Below, one piece after another: positions 39,762-48,965 of a stretch of DNA of 64,000 bases. The stretch is from positions 558,001 to 622,000 of the forward strand of contig CAWICZ010000014.1 in NCBI GenBank assembly GCA_963834825.1, in the 5' to 3' direction. The DNA is from JACDAN01 sp963834825 (GTDB lineage: Bacteria > Actinomycetota > Thermoleophilia > Gaiellales > Gaiellaceae). The notes under the pieces were generated by a model. That model saw nothing but the letters and a program-made list of their open reading frames with translations. It made no database searches and was not told the DNA's origin. Made by a program: the position numbers and the translations under genes. Every line of letters starts with the position of its first letter. Positions within the stretch are counted from its first letter, which is position 1.

Positions 39762-40528
39762 TCGCCGTCCGGCACGAAGGCGGCGTGGCGGTCGTCACGG
39801 TCGATCGGCCGGAGGCGATGAACGCCCTCGACCTGGAGACGCTGACCGCGCTTCGCGATCGGCTCCGCGAGCTCGCCGGGGACGTCGAGACTCGCGTTGT
39901 CGTCCTGACCGGGGCCGGCGACCGCGCGTTCATCGCGGGTGCGGACATCAAGTACATGAGCGGGCTGGACGTGGCCGAGGCGAAGGCATGGGGGGCGCTC
40001 GGCCACGAGGCGGGCCGGCTGCTCGAGACGATGAAGCAACCGACGATCGCAGCGATCAACGGCTTTGCGCTGGGCGGTGGCTGCGAGCTCGCGCTCGCCT
40101 GCGACCTTCGCTACGCGTCCACCAAGGCGAAGCTCGGCCAGCCGGAGATCAATCTCGGGATCATCCCGGGCTGGGGCGGGACGCAGCGCCTCGCGCGAGT
40201 GACGACGCTCGGCTTCGCCAAGGAGCTGATCCTCACGGGGCGGACGGTGGACGCGGAAGAGGCGCTCCGGTGGGGCCTCGTGAACGCGGTCACCGAGCCC
40301 GACGAGCTACTTCCGCGGGCCATGGAGACGGCGTTCCAGCTCGCGGCCAAGAGCCCGCTGGCGCTCGAGGCGGCGAAGGAGGCGATCAACCGCGCGCTCG
40401 GCGGCGACCACGCCGACAACCTGGCGCGGGAGGCTGACCGCTTCGGTGAGCTGTTCGCCAGTGAGGACGCGAAAGAAGGCTTGACGGCCTTCCCCGAGAA
40501 GCGCGAGCCGAAGTTCGTCGGTCGTTAG
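39758..40528 (+). CDS. Enoyl-CoA hydratase/isomerase, apparent CTG start
   Basis: Crotonase-fold hydratase for the second step of beta-oxidation. Motifs: VAVVTVDRPEAMNALD, FIAGADIKYM (oxyanion hole), INGFALGGGCELALACD, and the glutamate pair region GQPEINLGIIPGWGGTQRL. About 256 residues. The conserved sequence begins at LIAVRHEGGVAVV, whose first codon, CTG 39758, forms a CTGA overlap with the upstream stop. The first standard start in frame, GTG 39785, would remove the first beta-strand. Confidence 0.9.
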   Translation: MIAVRHEGGVAVVTVDRPEAMNALDLETLTALRDRLRELAGDVETRVVVLTGAGDRAFIAGADIKYMSGLDVAEAKAWGALGHEAGRLLETMKQPTIAAINGFALGGGCELALACDLRYASTKAKLGQPEINLGIIPGWGGTQRLARVTTLGFAKELILTGRTVDAEEALRWGLVNAVTEPDELLPRAMETAFQLAAKSPLALEAAKEAINRALGGDHADNLAREADRFGELFASEDAKEGLTAFPEKREPKFVGR

Positions 40529-41444
40529 CTAGCGCGCCGAGAGCAGAATGCGGTCTGCCGTCAAAGCGCCGGGCTTGCCGAGCTGGGCGTCGAGCGTCAC
40601 CGGCATGATCTTCGTCCAGACCGTCGCGCGTTCGTTGCCGGCGAGCTTGCCGAGCGCCGTCTCGATCACCGTCAGCGGCGAGACGCCGAGCAAGACAGGG
40701 CGGCTGATGCCGTTGAGCTTGAGGCCGGTCGTCCGGACACCGAGGCTCTGAACCTGCACATTGAACGCCTCGGGTTGCTGTGCGAGCACGCCGCCCTTGA
40801 GCCAGAGCGCCGTGCGGGTCTTCGGCGGCGCCGCGAACAAAAGCCGATAGGCCCGGTTCAGGTGCGTGAACGGGTTCACGGAAGCGCCGTCGTTCGGGTG
40901 GACCTCGAAGTGGAGGTGCGGCGTGATGCCGTTCGCGTCGCCCGAGTCTCCGACGAAGCCGACCGGCTCACCGGCGGCGACCCGCATACCGCTTCTCAGC
41001 CCCGGAGCGAAGGCGATCCCGGGCGCGCAGCGCCCCTTGTTGTCATTGGTCTGCCCCGAGGTCGTTGTTGAGGTGGATGTAGAGGTAGGTCGTGCCGCTC
41101 TGTCCGTAGAGGTAGAGCATGCAGCCCGCGGCCCAGGAAGTGACGTGGAACTTGACGCGGCCCGCCTCGGCCGCGACGGCGAGGGCCTTCCGTGGCGCGA
41201 CGATGTCGATGCCCTGATGAGGGCCCTGTCCCCTGGGCGCGCCGTAGTCGTTCCCGTAGCGGAACTTGCCGAGGACGGGGAAGATGAGCCGCTTGCCGGC
41301 GCCCACGCCGACCGTCTTCTCCGCAGGGGACTGCACCACCTTCGGCGGCTGCCACGGGTCCGGAAGCGCAGCCGCCTGGCCGGTCGTCAAGGTCAGGATG
41401 GCGACAAGAAGGATGCCTCGGGCTGTCGTCCGGCGGCGTCTCAT
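40529..41444 (-). pseudogene. Exported M23 (LytM-like) peptidase, split by a +1 frameshift
   Basis: Signal peptide (RGILLVAILTLTTGQAAA), then an M23 metallo-endopeptidase domain. The first zinc motif H-x(3)-D is PHQGIDIVAP in frame one; the second, H-L-H, is GITPHLHFEVHPND in frame two. Deleting one G in the run at 41054-41057 restores LGQTNDNKGRCAPG, typical of the family, and a ~305-residue protein. Such enzymes cut or remodel peptidoglycan cross-links. Either a sequencing indel or a recent mutation. Confidence 0.82.
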
Positions 41445-41541
41445 GTACTGGGACCTAGCGCTCCGGTTCGCGCTCGAAGGTCGAGACCCTAGCAGAGCCT
41501 TCGGCGCGGGATCATCCGCGCAAAGGCGCGATTCGGGGCAC

Positions 41542-41547
41542 TAGAGT
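41542..41547 (+). promoter_or_regulatory. -10 box TAGAGT for the etf operon
   Basis: TAGAGT, 8 nt, GTG 41556, with no ribosome site. Confidence 0.55.
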
Positions 41548-41555
41548 CTGCGCCC

Positions 41556-42332
41556 GTGAAGATCGCCGTCTGCATCAAGCACGTGCCGGAGGGGACGACT
41601 CACCGGCGGATCAACCCGGAGAGCAAGCGACTCGATCGCTCCGGAGAGGGCGCGATCAATCCCTTCGACACGCACGCCGTTGAAGAGGCGCTGCGGATCA
41701 AGGAGGCCCAGGAAGGCGAGGTCGTGATCGTCTCGATGGGCCCGTCCGGCGCGCAGGACTCCGTGCGGAAAGCGCTCGCGATGGGCGGCGACAGCGCGCT
41801 GCTGATCACCGATGACGCAGCGGCCGGCTCCGATCTCGTCGCCACGACGAACGCCCTCGCGGCGGCGCTCGAGCCGGAGAACGCCGACCTGATCCTCTTC
41901 GGCCAGCAGGCCGGCGACTCGGACGGCGCCGTCCTCTGGGCGGCGGTCGCCGACCGTCTCCGGCGCCCGGTGATCTCGCAGGTTGCCGAGCTGACGGTTT
42001 CGGACGGGAAGGTGGTCGGCAAGCGCCAGACCGAGTTCGGCTACGACACGATCGAGGCGCCGCTCCCCGCCGTCATTGCCGTCTCGGATGCGATCAACGA
42101 GCCGCGCTACCCGTCACTGAAGGGGATCATGGGCGCACGCTCGAAGCCGCAGCGGACCCTGACGACGTCCGAGCTCGGCGTCGACGCGGGCTCCGTCGGT
42201 GAGGCCGGCTCGAAGACGACGGTCGAGGCGCTCAACGATCCTCCGCCGCGCGGCGACACGGTCAAGATCGAGGACGACGGCAGCGCGCCGGAGAAGATCG
42301 TCGAGTACCTCGCGGAGCACAAGGTTCTGTGA
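41556..42332 (+). CDS. etfB: Electron transfer flavoprotein beta subunit
   Basis: Small subunit of ETF, which collects electrons from acyl-CoA dehydrogenases. ICIKHVPEGTTHRRINPESKRLDRSG, NPFDTHAVEEALRIKEAQEGEVVIVSMGP and the signature VAVSDAINEPRYPSLKGIMGARSKP, with the AMP-binding region, are clear. About 258 residues. First gene of a three-gene run with 4-nt overlaps (etfB-etfA-ETF-QO). Confidence 0.95.
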   Translation: MKIAVCIKHVPEGTTHRRINPESKRLDRSGEGAINPFDTHAVEEALRIKEAQEGEVVIVSMGPSGAQDSVRKALAMGGDSALLITDDAAAGSDLVATTNALAAALEPENADLILFGQQAGDSDGAVLWAAVADRLRRPVISQVAELTVSDGKVVGKRQTEFGYDTIEAPLPAVIAVSDAINEPRYPSLKGIMGARSKPQRTLTTSELGVDAGSVGEAGSKTTVEALNDPPPRGDTVKIEDDGSAPEKIVEYLAEHKVL

Positions 42333-43294
42333 GCACCCTCGTCTTTCTCGAGCACCACGAGGGCGAGCTGCTGAAGCCGTCGCTCGGCGTCCTCTCGAAG
42401 GCCGCGGAGCTGGACGGCGACGTCGCCGGCGTCGTGCTCGGCTCCGGCGTGAAGGAGCTCGCGGCCGGAGCCGGCGCGTTCGGAGCGTCGAAGGTCTACG
42501 TCGCCGACAAGCCGGAGCTCGAGGCGCCGCTGCCGCAGCCGCGGGTCGATGCCCTCGCCGGGCTCATCCGCGAGCACGGGTTCGAGACCGTCGTCTTCGC
42601 GGCGTCAGTGCTCTCCGCCGACGTCGCCGCTGCGCTCTCGGCGCGGCTCGGCGCGGGCCTCAACTGGGACCTGACCGACCTCGTGCAGCAGGACGGCTCG
42701 CTGATCGGCAAGCGCCCGGCGCTCGGCGACTCGGTCTACGTCGACGTGGGGTGGACGGGCGAGCCGCGCCTGGCCCTGATTCGCGCCGGGACCTTCGAGC
42801 CGAGGGAAGTAACTGAGACGCGTAGCGTTGACGTCGAGGACTTCGACGTTCAGTTCGAGGACTTCTCGCTGGTCGCCACGATGGTCGAGCAGGCCCATGC
42901 CGAGAGCGAGGGGCCGTCGATCGAGGACGCCGAGGTCATCGTCGCCGGCGGCCGGGGCCTCGGCTCGCCCGAGAACTTCAAGCTCGTCGAGGAGCTCGCC
43001 CAGGCCCTGGGCGGCGCGGTCGCCGCGACGCGGGCGGTTGTCGACGCGGGGTGGTACCCGTACGCCACGCAGGTCGGGCAGACGGGCAAGACCGTCTCGC
43101 CGAAGCTGTACGTCGCCTGTGGGATCTCCGGGGCGATCCAGCACAAGGTCGGCATGCAGAGCTCCGGCGTGATCGTCGCCATCAACAAGGACCCGAATGC
43201 GCCGATCTTCGAGTTCTGCGACCTCGGCGTGGTCGGCGACCTCCACGAGATCGTCCCGAAGCTGACCGAGCTCGTTCGCCAGCGGAAGTCTTGA
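42329..43294 (+). CDS. etfA: Electron transfer flavoprotein alpha subunit
   Basis: FAD-binding subunit of ETF, about 321 residues. The C-terminal FAD domain shows IVAGGRGLGSPENFKLVEELAQALGGAVAATRAVVDAGWYP, TGKTVSPKLYVACGISGAIQHKVGMQ and AINKDPNAPIFEFCDLGVVGD, all family signatures. GTG 42329 overlaps etfB (GTGA) and the stop overlaps the quinone oxidoreductase gene (TTGA). Confidence 0.96.
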   Translation: MSTLVFLEHHEGELLKPSLGVLSKAAELDGDVAGVVLGSGVKELAAGAGAFGASKVYVADKPELEAPLPQPRVDALAGLIREHGFETVVFAASVLSADVAAALSARLGAGLNWDLTDLVQQDGSLIGKRPALGDSVYVDVGWTGEPRLALIRAGTFEPREVTETRSVDVEDFDVQFEDFSLVATMVEQAHAESEGPSIEDAEVIVAGGRGLGSPENFKLVEELAQALGGAVAATRAVVDAGWYPYATQVGQTGKTVSPKLYVACGISGAIQHKVGMQSSGVIVAINKDPNAPIFEFCDLGVVGDLHEIVPKLTELVRQRKS

Positions 43295-44982
43295 GACCCG
43301 CGGACTTCCCGCCGCCCTTCGATCCGCGCGAGTTCGTTGCCGCGCCGAGCGACCCGCCCGACGAGCGCATCGACGTCGGTGTGCTGATCGTCGGAGCGGG
43401 CCCGGCCGGGCTCGCCTGCGCGATCCGCCTCGGGCAGCTGCTCGAGGACTCGCCGGAGCTGGCTGAACAGCTTGGCGAGGTTCCCGTCGCCGTGCTCGAG
43501 AAGGGCAAGGGCGTCGGCTCGCACCTCGTCTCTGGCGCGATCGTCAACCCCAGGGGGTTGAGGCGGCTCTTTCGCGGGCGCGATATGACGATCGAGGACG
43601 TCCCGTCCTACGGCAGGGTCGACCACGAGGGCGTCTACTACCTCTCCGCGAAGTCGGCCATGCACATCCCGACCCCGCCGACGATGCGTAACGACGGCAA
43701 CTTCGTGACCTCGCTGTCGCAACTCTCACGGTGGCTCGCCGAGCAGGCGGAGGCCGGCGGCGCGGCGATCCTGCCCGAGACGGCGGCCGAGAAGCTGCTC
43801 GTCGAGGGTGCCCGAACGGTCGGCGTGCGCACCGGCGACAAGGGCCGCGGCAAGGACGGCGAGCCGCTCGGCAACTTCGAGCCCGGATCGGACGTGACCG
43901 CGAAGGTGACGGTGCTCGCGGAGGGGACGCAGGGCCACCTGACGGGGATCGCGATCGACCGCTTCGGGCTGGCCGGCGAGTACCCGCAGGTCTGGGCGCT
44001 CGGTGTCAAAGAGGTCTGGAAGGTCGCGAAGCCGCTCGACCGGGTGGTGCACACCATTGGCTGGCCGTTGCGCGGCGGGAAGAAATACCGCGAGTTCGGC
44101 GGCTCCTTCATCTATCCGATGGGCGACGACATGGTCACGATCGGGATGGTGGTGGGGCTCGACTACCGCGACGTAGAGCTCTCCGTCCATGACTTGCTCC
44201 AGGAGTTGAAGACGCACAAGTTCGTCCGCAAGATCCTGCGAGGCGGGGAGCGGATCGGCTGGGGCGCAAAGACGATCCCGGAAGGGGGGTTCGTCGCCCT
44301 GCCGCAGAGGCTGCACGCGCCCGGCCTGCTTCTGACCGGGGACGGCGTGGGCTTGGTGAACGTACCGGCGCTGAAAGGTATCCACTACGCGATCGAGTCC
44401 GGGCGGCTCGCGGCGGAGGCGGCGGTGGAGGCGCTCAGGCCGGGCCGCACCCCGTGGACGCCCGGCGCCCTCGCCTCGTACGACGAGTCGCTGCGCCGCA
44501 CCTACGTCTGGAAGGACCTGGAGAAGGTTCGCAACATGCGCCAGGCGTTCGCCCACGGCTTCCTGCTCGGCGGCGCGATGGCCGGAGCCGCGACGGTCAG
44601 TTTCGGCAAGCTTCCGCCGGGCAACAAGAAGACCGAGCGGGACACCGACCATAAGCTGTTCCGCACGAAGCGCTCCGCCCGCTACCCGGCCGCCGACGGC
44701 AAGCTGACCTTCGACAAGCTTTCGTCCGTCTACCTGTCCGGCAACAAGACACGGGATGACGCCCCGAACCACATTCGCGTTCGTACCGACGTCCCGCGGG
44801 CGGTCGGCCTGCTCTGGGAGCGGATGTGTCCGGCCCAGGTCTACGAGGTCTCCGAGGACGGCGGCGAGACGACCGTCGAGGTCACGCCGTCGAACTGCGT
44901 TCAGTGCGGCGCGATCACGGCCAAGGGCGGACGGCTGACGCCGCCCGAGGGCGGCTCCGGGCCCGAGTACACCTTGACGTGA
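43291..44982 (+). CDS. ETF-quinone oxidoreductase
   Basis: Membrane-associated flavoprotein that passes electrons from reduced ETF to quinone. FAD site VLIVGAGPAGLACAIRLG; GSHLVSGAIVNPRGL; the quinone-region YPQVWALGVKEVW and GDGVGLVNVPALKGIHYAIESGRLAAEAA; about 563 residues. The C-terminal iron-sulfur region reads MCPAQVYE...NCVQCGAITAKG...PPEGGSGPEYTLT. The usual C-x2-C-x2-C is here C-x2-C-x2-I, so only three of four [4Fe-4S] cysteines are present. TTG 43291 starts the gene in a TTGA overlap with etfA. Confidence 0.9.
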   Translation: MRPADFPPPFDPREFVAAPSDPPDERIDVGVLIVGAGPAGLACAIRLGQLLEDSPELAEQLGEVPVAVLEKGKGVGSHLVSGAIVNPRGLRRLFRGRDMTIEDVPSYGRVDHEGVYYLSAKSAMHIPTPPTMRNDGNFVTSLSQLSRWLAEQAEAGGAAILPETAAEKLLVEGARTVGVRTGDKGRGKDGEPLGNFEPGSDVTAKVTVLAEGTQGHLTGIAIDRFGLAGEYPQVWALGVKEVWKVAKPLDRVVHTIGWPLRGGKKYREFGGSFIYPMGDDMVTIGMVVGLDYRDVELSVHDLLQELKTHKFVRKILRGGERIGWGAKTIPEGGFVALPQRLHAPGLLLTGDGVGLVNVPALKGIHYAIESGRLAAEAAVEALRPGRTPWTPGALASYDESLRRTYVWKDLEKVRNMRQAFAHGFLLGGAMAGAATVSFGKLPPGNKKTERDTDHKLFRTKRSARYPAADGKLTFDKLSSVYLSGNKTRDDAPNHIRVRTDVPRAVGLLWERMCPAQVYEVSEDGGETTVEVTPSNCVQCGAITAKGGRLTPPEGGSGPEYTLT

Positions 44983-45911
44983 TCACCGCCGAGGACGTCC
45001 GCGCCGCGCGCGCGACGATCGGGGGCGACCTCCACCGCACGCCGGTGTTCAGCTCGCGAACGCTCGGTCCGAGCGTGTACCTCAAGGCGGAGCTCTTCCA
45101 GCGGACCGGTTCGTTCAAGCCGCGCGGCGTGCTGAACAAGCTTCGCTCGCTGACCGCCGAGGAGCGGGAGCGGGGCGTGATCGGCGTCTCGGCCGGCAAC
45201 CACGCGCAGGCGCTCGCGTGGTGTGCGCGGCTCGAGGGGCTCGACGCGCTGCTCGTGATGTGGCGGACCGCAAGTGCCGCAAAAGTGGCGGCGACAGAGG
45301 CGTACGGCGCCGAAGTGGATCTCGTCGCCGAGGGACCAGAGACCGTGTTCGACCGACTCGAGCAACTGATCGAGGAGACCGGCCGCACGCTCGTCCACCC
45401 CTTCGACGATCCGCTCGTCGCGGCCGGACAGGGGACGGTCGGCCTGGAGATCGCCGAGGATGTTCCCGACGTGGACACGGTGGTCGTGCCCGTCGGCGGC
45501 GGTGGGCTCGTCTCCGGGATCGCAGTCGCGCTGCCCGAGGCTCGGATCATCGGCGTCGAGCCGTCCACGTCCAATGCGCTCACCGTCGGCCTCGCCGCGA
45601 ACGAGCCCGTCCCCGTCTCGCCCCAGTCGATCGCCGACGGGCTGAACGCGCCCTTCGCGGGCCAGCTGGCAATCCGCGTCGCGCGCGAGCACGGCGTTCA
45701 GATCGTCCTCGTCGAGGAGGCGGAAATCGAAGCTGGGATGCGGTTCTGCTACCAGCGGGCGAAGCTCGCCTGCGAGCCCGCGGGCGCGGCCGCCGTCGCC
45801 GCGATCCAGGCCGGGAAAATCCCGCTGAACGAGGGGGAAACCGTCGTCGCTGTCGTCTCGGGAGGCAACGTTTCGGGCGAGACCGCTGCTGCTATCCTGG
45901 CCCGGCCGTGA
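44979..45911 (+). CDS. Threonine ammonia-lyase-like PLP enzyme
   Basis: Fold-type II PLP enzyme (threonine/serine dehydratase family), about 310 residues without a regulatory ACT domain. The Schiff-base lysine lies in RTGSFKPRGVLNKL, the phosphate-binding glycine loop in VPVGGGGLVSGIA, and SAGNHAQALAWCA matches the SxGNHxQ motif. It may deaminate threonine to 2-oxobutyrate, a propionyl-CoA precursor, which would fit the propionate genes nearby. Serine racemase or another dehydratase function cannot be excluded. Starts in a GTGA overlap with the upstream gene. Confidence 0.85.
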   Translation: MITAEDVRAARATIGGDLHRTPVFSSRTLGPSVYLKAELFQRTGSFKPRGVLNKLRSLTAEERERGVIGVSAGNHAQALAWCARLEGLDALLVMWRTASAAKVAATEAYGAEVDLVAEGPETVFDRLEQLIEETGRTLVHPFDDPLVAAGQGTVGLEIAEDVPDVDTVVVPVGGGGLVSGIAVALPEARIIGVEPSTSNALTVGLAANEPVPVSPQSIADGLNAPFAGQLAIRVAREHGVQIVLVEEAEIEAGMRFCYQRAKLACEPAGAAAVAAIQAGKIPLNEGETVVAVVSGGNVSGETAAAILARP

Positions 45912-46126
45912 AGCCCGACATTCATCCCGATTACGTGACAGCGATTGTCCGCTGCTCGTGCGGCAACGAGTTCGAGACCCGCTCGACGAAGCCAGAGCTG
46001 CACGTCGAGGTCTGCTCGAATTGCCATCCCTTCTACACGGGCAAGCAGAAGCTGATGGACTCGGGCGGCCGCGTCGAGCGCTTCCAGCGCCGGCTCGAGC
46101 GCGCCGGCGGCGCGCGTCGCGGGTAG
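45908..46126 (+). CDS. rpmE: 50S ribosomal protein L31 (zinc-type)
   Basis: About 72 residues. MKPDIHPDY-like start, C-x-C in VRCSCGNEF and C-x-x-C in EVCSNCHPFYTGKQKLMDSGGRVERFQRR: the four-cysteine zinc form (not the zinc-free paralogue). GTG 45908 forms a GTGA overlap with the dehydratase gene, while TATCCT 9 nt upstream may be an internal promoter. Confidence 0.95.
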   Translation: MKPDIHPDYVTAIVRCSCGNEFETRSTKPELHVEVCSNCHPFYTGKQKLMDSGGRVERFQRRLERAGGARRG

Positions 46127-46129
46127 GAC

Positions 46130-47044
46130 ATGGCGGCACCGATAGGCGGTCAGGCCGTCCTCGAGGGCGTGATGATGCGCGGCCCCTCGAACTGGTCGCT
46201 CGCGGTCCGCAAGCCGGACGGGGAGATCGCGCAGGTGAACCGCGAGATCCACTCGGTGATGACCCGGCATAGGTTCTTCCGCCTGCCGGTCATCCGCGGC
46301 ATGATCGCGCTCGGTGAGTCCCTCGCCATCGGGTTCCGGGCGCTTGCGATCTCGGCGAACTACGCCGCGCAGGAGGAAGGCGAGGATGACGAGGTCTCGA
46401 CGGAGATCGGGCGCGGCGCGATGATCTTCGCGTTCGCGGTCGCGATCGGATTCGCCCTACTGCTCTTCAAGGTCACGCCGGCCCTGCTGACGAGCTGGCT
46501 GCCGATCGAGACGACCGGCTGGTTCGTCGTCGTCGAGGGCGTGATTCGCGTCACGATCTTCATCCTCTACATCGTCCTGATTTCGTTCCTCCCCGACCTC
46601 AAGCGCGTCTTCCAGTACCACGCTGCCGAGCACAAGGCGATCAACGCCTACGAGGCGGACGGAGAACTGACGCCCGAGAACGTGCAGCGCTTCAGCCTCA
46701 TCCACCCGCGCTGTGGGACGGCGTTCCTGCTCTGGGTGATGGTGATCGCGATCTTCGTCTTCGCGTTCATCGGTCAGCCGGACTGGCCCTGGCTGATCGC
46801 CAGCCGGATCCTGCTGCTGCCGGTGATCGCCGGAATCGCGTACGAGCTGATCCGCTTCGCCGGAAACCATTCGGACAACCCGGTCTTGATGACGCTGCTC
46901 GCGCCCGGCCTCTGGCTCCAGCGGCTGACGACGCGTGAGCCCGCACTCGACCAGCTCGAGGTCTCGATCCGGGCGCTGAAGGACGTCCTCCAGCGCGAGG
47001 GCCGTCTCGACCCGGTCGAGCGCAAAGTGGAGGTAATGGCGTAA
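46130..47044 (+). CDS. DUF1385 (YqhQ-like) membrane protein
   Basis: About 304 residues. IGGQAVLEGVMMRGPSNWSLAVRKPDGEI at the N-terminus and YHAAEHKAINAYEADGELTPENVQRFSLIHPRCGTAFLLWV in the middle are the family signature (conserved His/Glu/Cys that look metal-binding); around five TM helices. Its function is not settled in general. It is often found between rpmE and prfA in Gram-positive genomes, as here. Confidence 0.9.
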   Translation: MAAPIGGQAVLEGVMMRGPSNWSLAVRKPDGEIAQVNREIHSVMTRHRFFRLPVIRGMIALGESLAIGFRALAISANYAAQEEGEDDEVSTEIGRGAMIFAFAVAIGFALLLFKVTPALLTSWLPIETTGWFVVVEGVIRVTIFILYIVLISFLPDLKRVFQYHAAEHKAINAYEADGELTPENVQRFSLIHPRCGTAFLLWVMVIAIFVFAFIGQPDWPWLIASRILLLPVIAGIAYELIRFAGNHSDNPVLMTLLAPGLWLQRLTTREPALDQLEVSIRALKDVLQREGRLDPVERKVEVMA

Positions 47045-47084
47045 AGCCCTGGAACGGGCAGGGCCTGTTCCGCGGCTGACTCTC

Positions 47085-47090
47085 TAACCT
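47085..47090 (+). promoter_or_regulatory. -10 box TAACCT for prfA
   Basis: TAACCT, 7 nt, GTG 47098. Confidence 0.5.
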
Positions 47091-47097
47091 GTTCCTC

Positions 47098-48147
47098 GTG
47101 GCTGGGATCGAGCAGCTGGTCGATGATCTCGAGCGCTCATATACGGAGACGCAGGAGCGCCTGTCTGACCCTGCCGTCTACAACGACCACAGGCAGGCCG
47201 CCGACGTCGGCCGGCGCCTGAAGGAGCTCGAGGGCCCGTACCGCCTGACCCAGACGTGGAGGCAGGTTCGCGAGGATCTCGAGGCGGCGGAGGGAGATCC
47301 TGAGCTTTCGGAGCTTGCAGGTGACCTCGCTCTCGAGGCGGAACGCCTCGAGAGCGAAATAAAGCTGGCACTCGTCGAGGCTGATCCAGCCGATAGCAAG
47401 GACGTGCTCCTCGAGATCCGCCAGGGTGTCGGCGGTGACGAGGCGGCGCTCTGGGCGGGCGATGTCTTCCGGATGCTGACGCGCTACGCGGAGCGCCGGG
47501 GCTTCTCGACCGAGCAGCTGTCGACGAGCCCGAGCGAAGGCGGCGGGTTCAAGGAGATCGTGTTCGCCGTCAAGGGTGAGGGCGCGTACTCGATCTTCAA
47601 GTGGGAGGGCGGCACGCACCGCGTGCAACGTGTCCCGGTCACCGAGTCTCAGGGGCGGATCCATACCTCGACCGCGACGGTGGCCGTCATGCCCGAGGCC
47701 GAAGAGGTCGAGGTGGAGCTCGATCCGAACGACCTGAAGATCGACGTCTACCGCTCGACCGGGCCGGGTGGCCAGAGCGTCAACACGACGGACTCGGCGG
47801 TGCGCATCACGCATCTGCCGACCAACCTCGTCGTCTCGATGCAGGACGAGAAGTCGCAGATCCAGAACCGCGCGAAGGCTCTGCGCGTACTGCGCGCCCG
47901 GCTCTACGAGCTGGAACGCGAGAAGCAGCGAGCGGAGCTCGAGAGCGCGCGCCGCTCGCAGATCGGCTCGGGGGAGCGGGCCGAGAAGATCCGCACCTAC
48001 AACTTTCCGGAGAACCGGGTCACCGATCATCGCGTCAAGGTCACGCTCCACCGTCTGGACGCGGTCCTCGACGGTGAGCTCGACGAGCTGACCGAGGCAC
48101 TCTCGGCCGAGGAGCGCCGCCGCGCTCTCGAAGCCGCGACCGTGTGA
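47098..48147 (+). CDS. prfA: Peptide chain release factor 1
   Basis: Recognises UAA/UAG and triggers peptide release. The catalytic GGQ is in YRSTGPGGQSVNTTDSAVRITHLPT; FKEIVFAVKGEGAYSIFKWEGGTHRVQRVPVTESQGRIHTSTATVAV is the domain 2 region. About 349 residues. Followed by prmC, whose product methylates the GGQ glutamine, via a GTGA overlap. I call it RF1 rather than RF2 from the gene order and the HLPT context. Confidence 0.94.
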   Translation: MAGIEQLVDDLERSYTETQERLSDPAVYNDHRQAADVGRRLKELEGPYRLTQTWRQVREDLEAAEGDPELSELAGDLALEAERLESEIKLALVEADPADSKDVLLEIRQGVGGDEAALWAGDVFRMLTRYAERRGFSTEQLSTSPSEGGGFKEIVFAVKGEGAYSIFKWEGGTHRVQRVPVTESQGRIHTSTATVAVMPEAEEVEVELDPNDLKIDVYRSTGPGGQSVNTTDSAVRITHLPTNLVVSMQDEKSQIQNRAKALRVLRARLYELEREKQRAELESARRSQIGSGERAEKIRTYNFPENRVTDHRVKVTLHRLDAVLDGELDELTEALSAEERRRALEAATV

Positions 48148-48965
48148 CGGTCAGGGAAGCGATTCGCGAGATCGCGGGCGAGCTGGAAACGGCCGGCTGC
48201 CCCTCCCCGCGAGTCGACGCCGAGTGGCTCGTCGCGCACGTCATCGGCGGCACGCGGACGGACGTCTATGTCGGTGACCGAGCGCTCGACGAGGCCGAGA
48301 CCGACCGGCTGCGGTCGCTGGTCGATCGCCGCCGGGCCAGAGAGCCGCTCGCGTACGTGCTCGGCGAGTGGGGCTTCCGGCGCCTGACGCTGGCCGTCGA
48401 CCCGCGCGTGCTGATCCCCCGGCCGGAAACAGAGGTTCTCGTCGAGCGCTGCCTACAACTGCTCGAAGGGCTCGAGCATCCCCGCGTACTCGACATCGGC
48501 GTGGGGTCCGGCGCGATCGCGCTCGCGATCGCTGACGAGCGGCCCGATGCGAGCCTCGTCGCGACCGACTCGTCGACCGACGCGCTCGCCGTCGCCGAGG
48601 CGAACAAGCGGAGGCTCGCAACGGACGGGCGGATCGAGCTCCGCCACGGTGACCTGCTCGCCGGCGCTCAAGGCCCATTCGATCTGGTCGTCTCGAACCC
48701 GCCGTACGTTGCGGTCGAGGACGTCCCGAGCCTGGCGCCCGAGGTTCTGCGCGAGCCCCGCGGGGCGCTGGTCGGGTCTGGTCGGCACGAGGTGATCGCG
48801 AGGGCCGCGCGCGACGTGCTTCCGGTGGGTGGCGTCCTCGTCCTGGAGGTCGGAGACGGACAGGCTCCATCGGTCTCGGCAGCCCTTCGCGGCCTCGGCT
48901 ACGGGGAGGTCGCGACGACGGCCGACCTCGCGGGCCGCGGGCGAGTCGTCGAAGGCCGGCGGTGA
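48144..48965 (+). CDS. prmC: Release factor glutamine methyltransferase
   Basis: SAM-dependent N5-glutamine methyltransferase acting on the GGQ motif of release factors. The N-terminal helical domain is followed by RLTLAVDPRVLIPRPETEVLVE, the SAM loop VLDIGVGSGAIALAIA and the signature DLVVSNPPYVA. About 273 residues. Overlaps prfA and tsaC by 4 nt each. Confidence 0.95.
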   Translation: MTVREAIREIAGELETAGCPSPRVDAEWLVAHVIGGTRTDVYVGDRALDEAETDRLRSLVDRRRAREPLAYVLGEWGFRRLTLAVDPRVLIPRPETEVLVERCLQLLEGLEHPRVLDIGVGSGAIALAIADERPDASLVATDSSTDALAVAEANKRRLATDGRIELRHGDLLAGAQGPFDLVVSNPPYVAVEDVPSLAPEVLREPRGALVGSGRHEVIARAARDVLPVGGVLVLEVGDGQAPSVSAALRGLGYGEVATTADLAGRGRVVEGRR

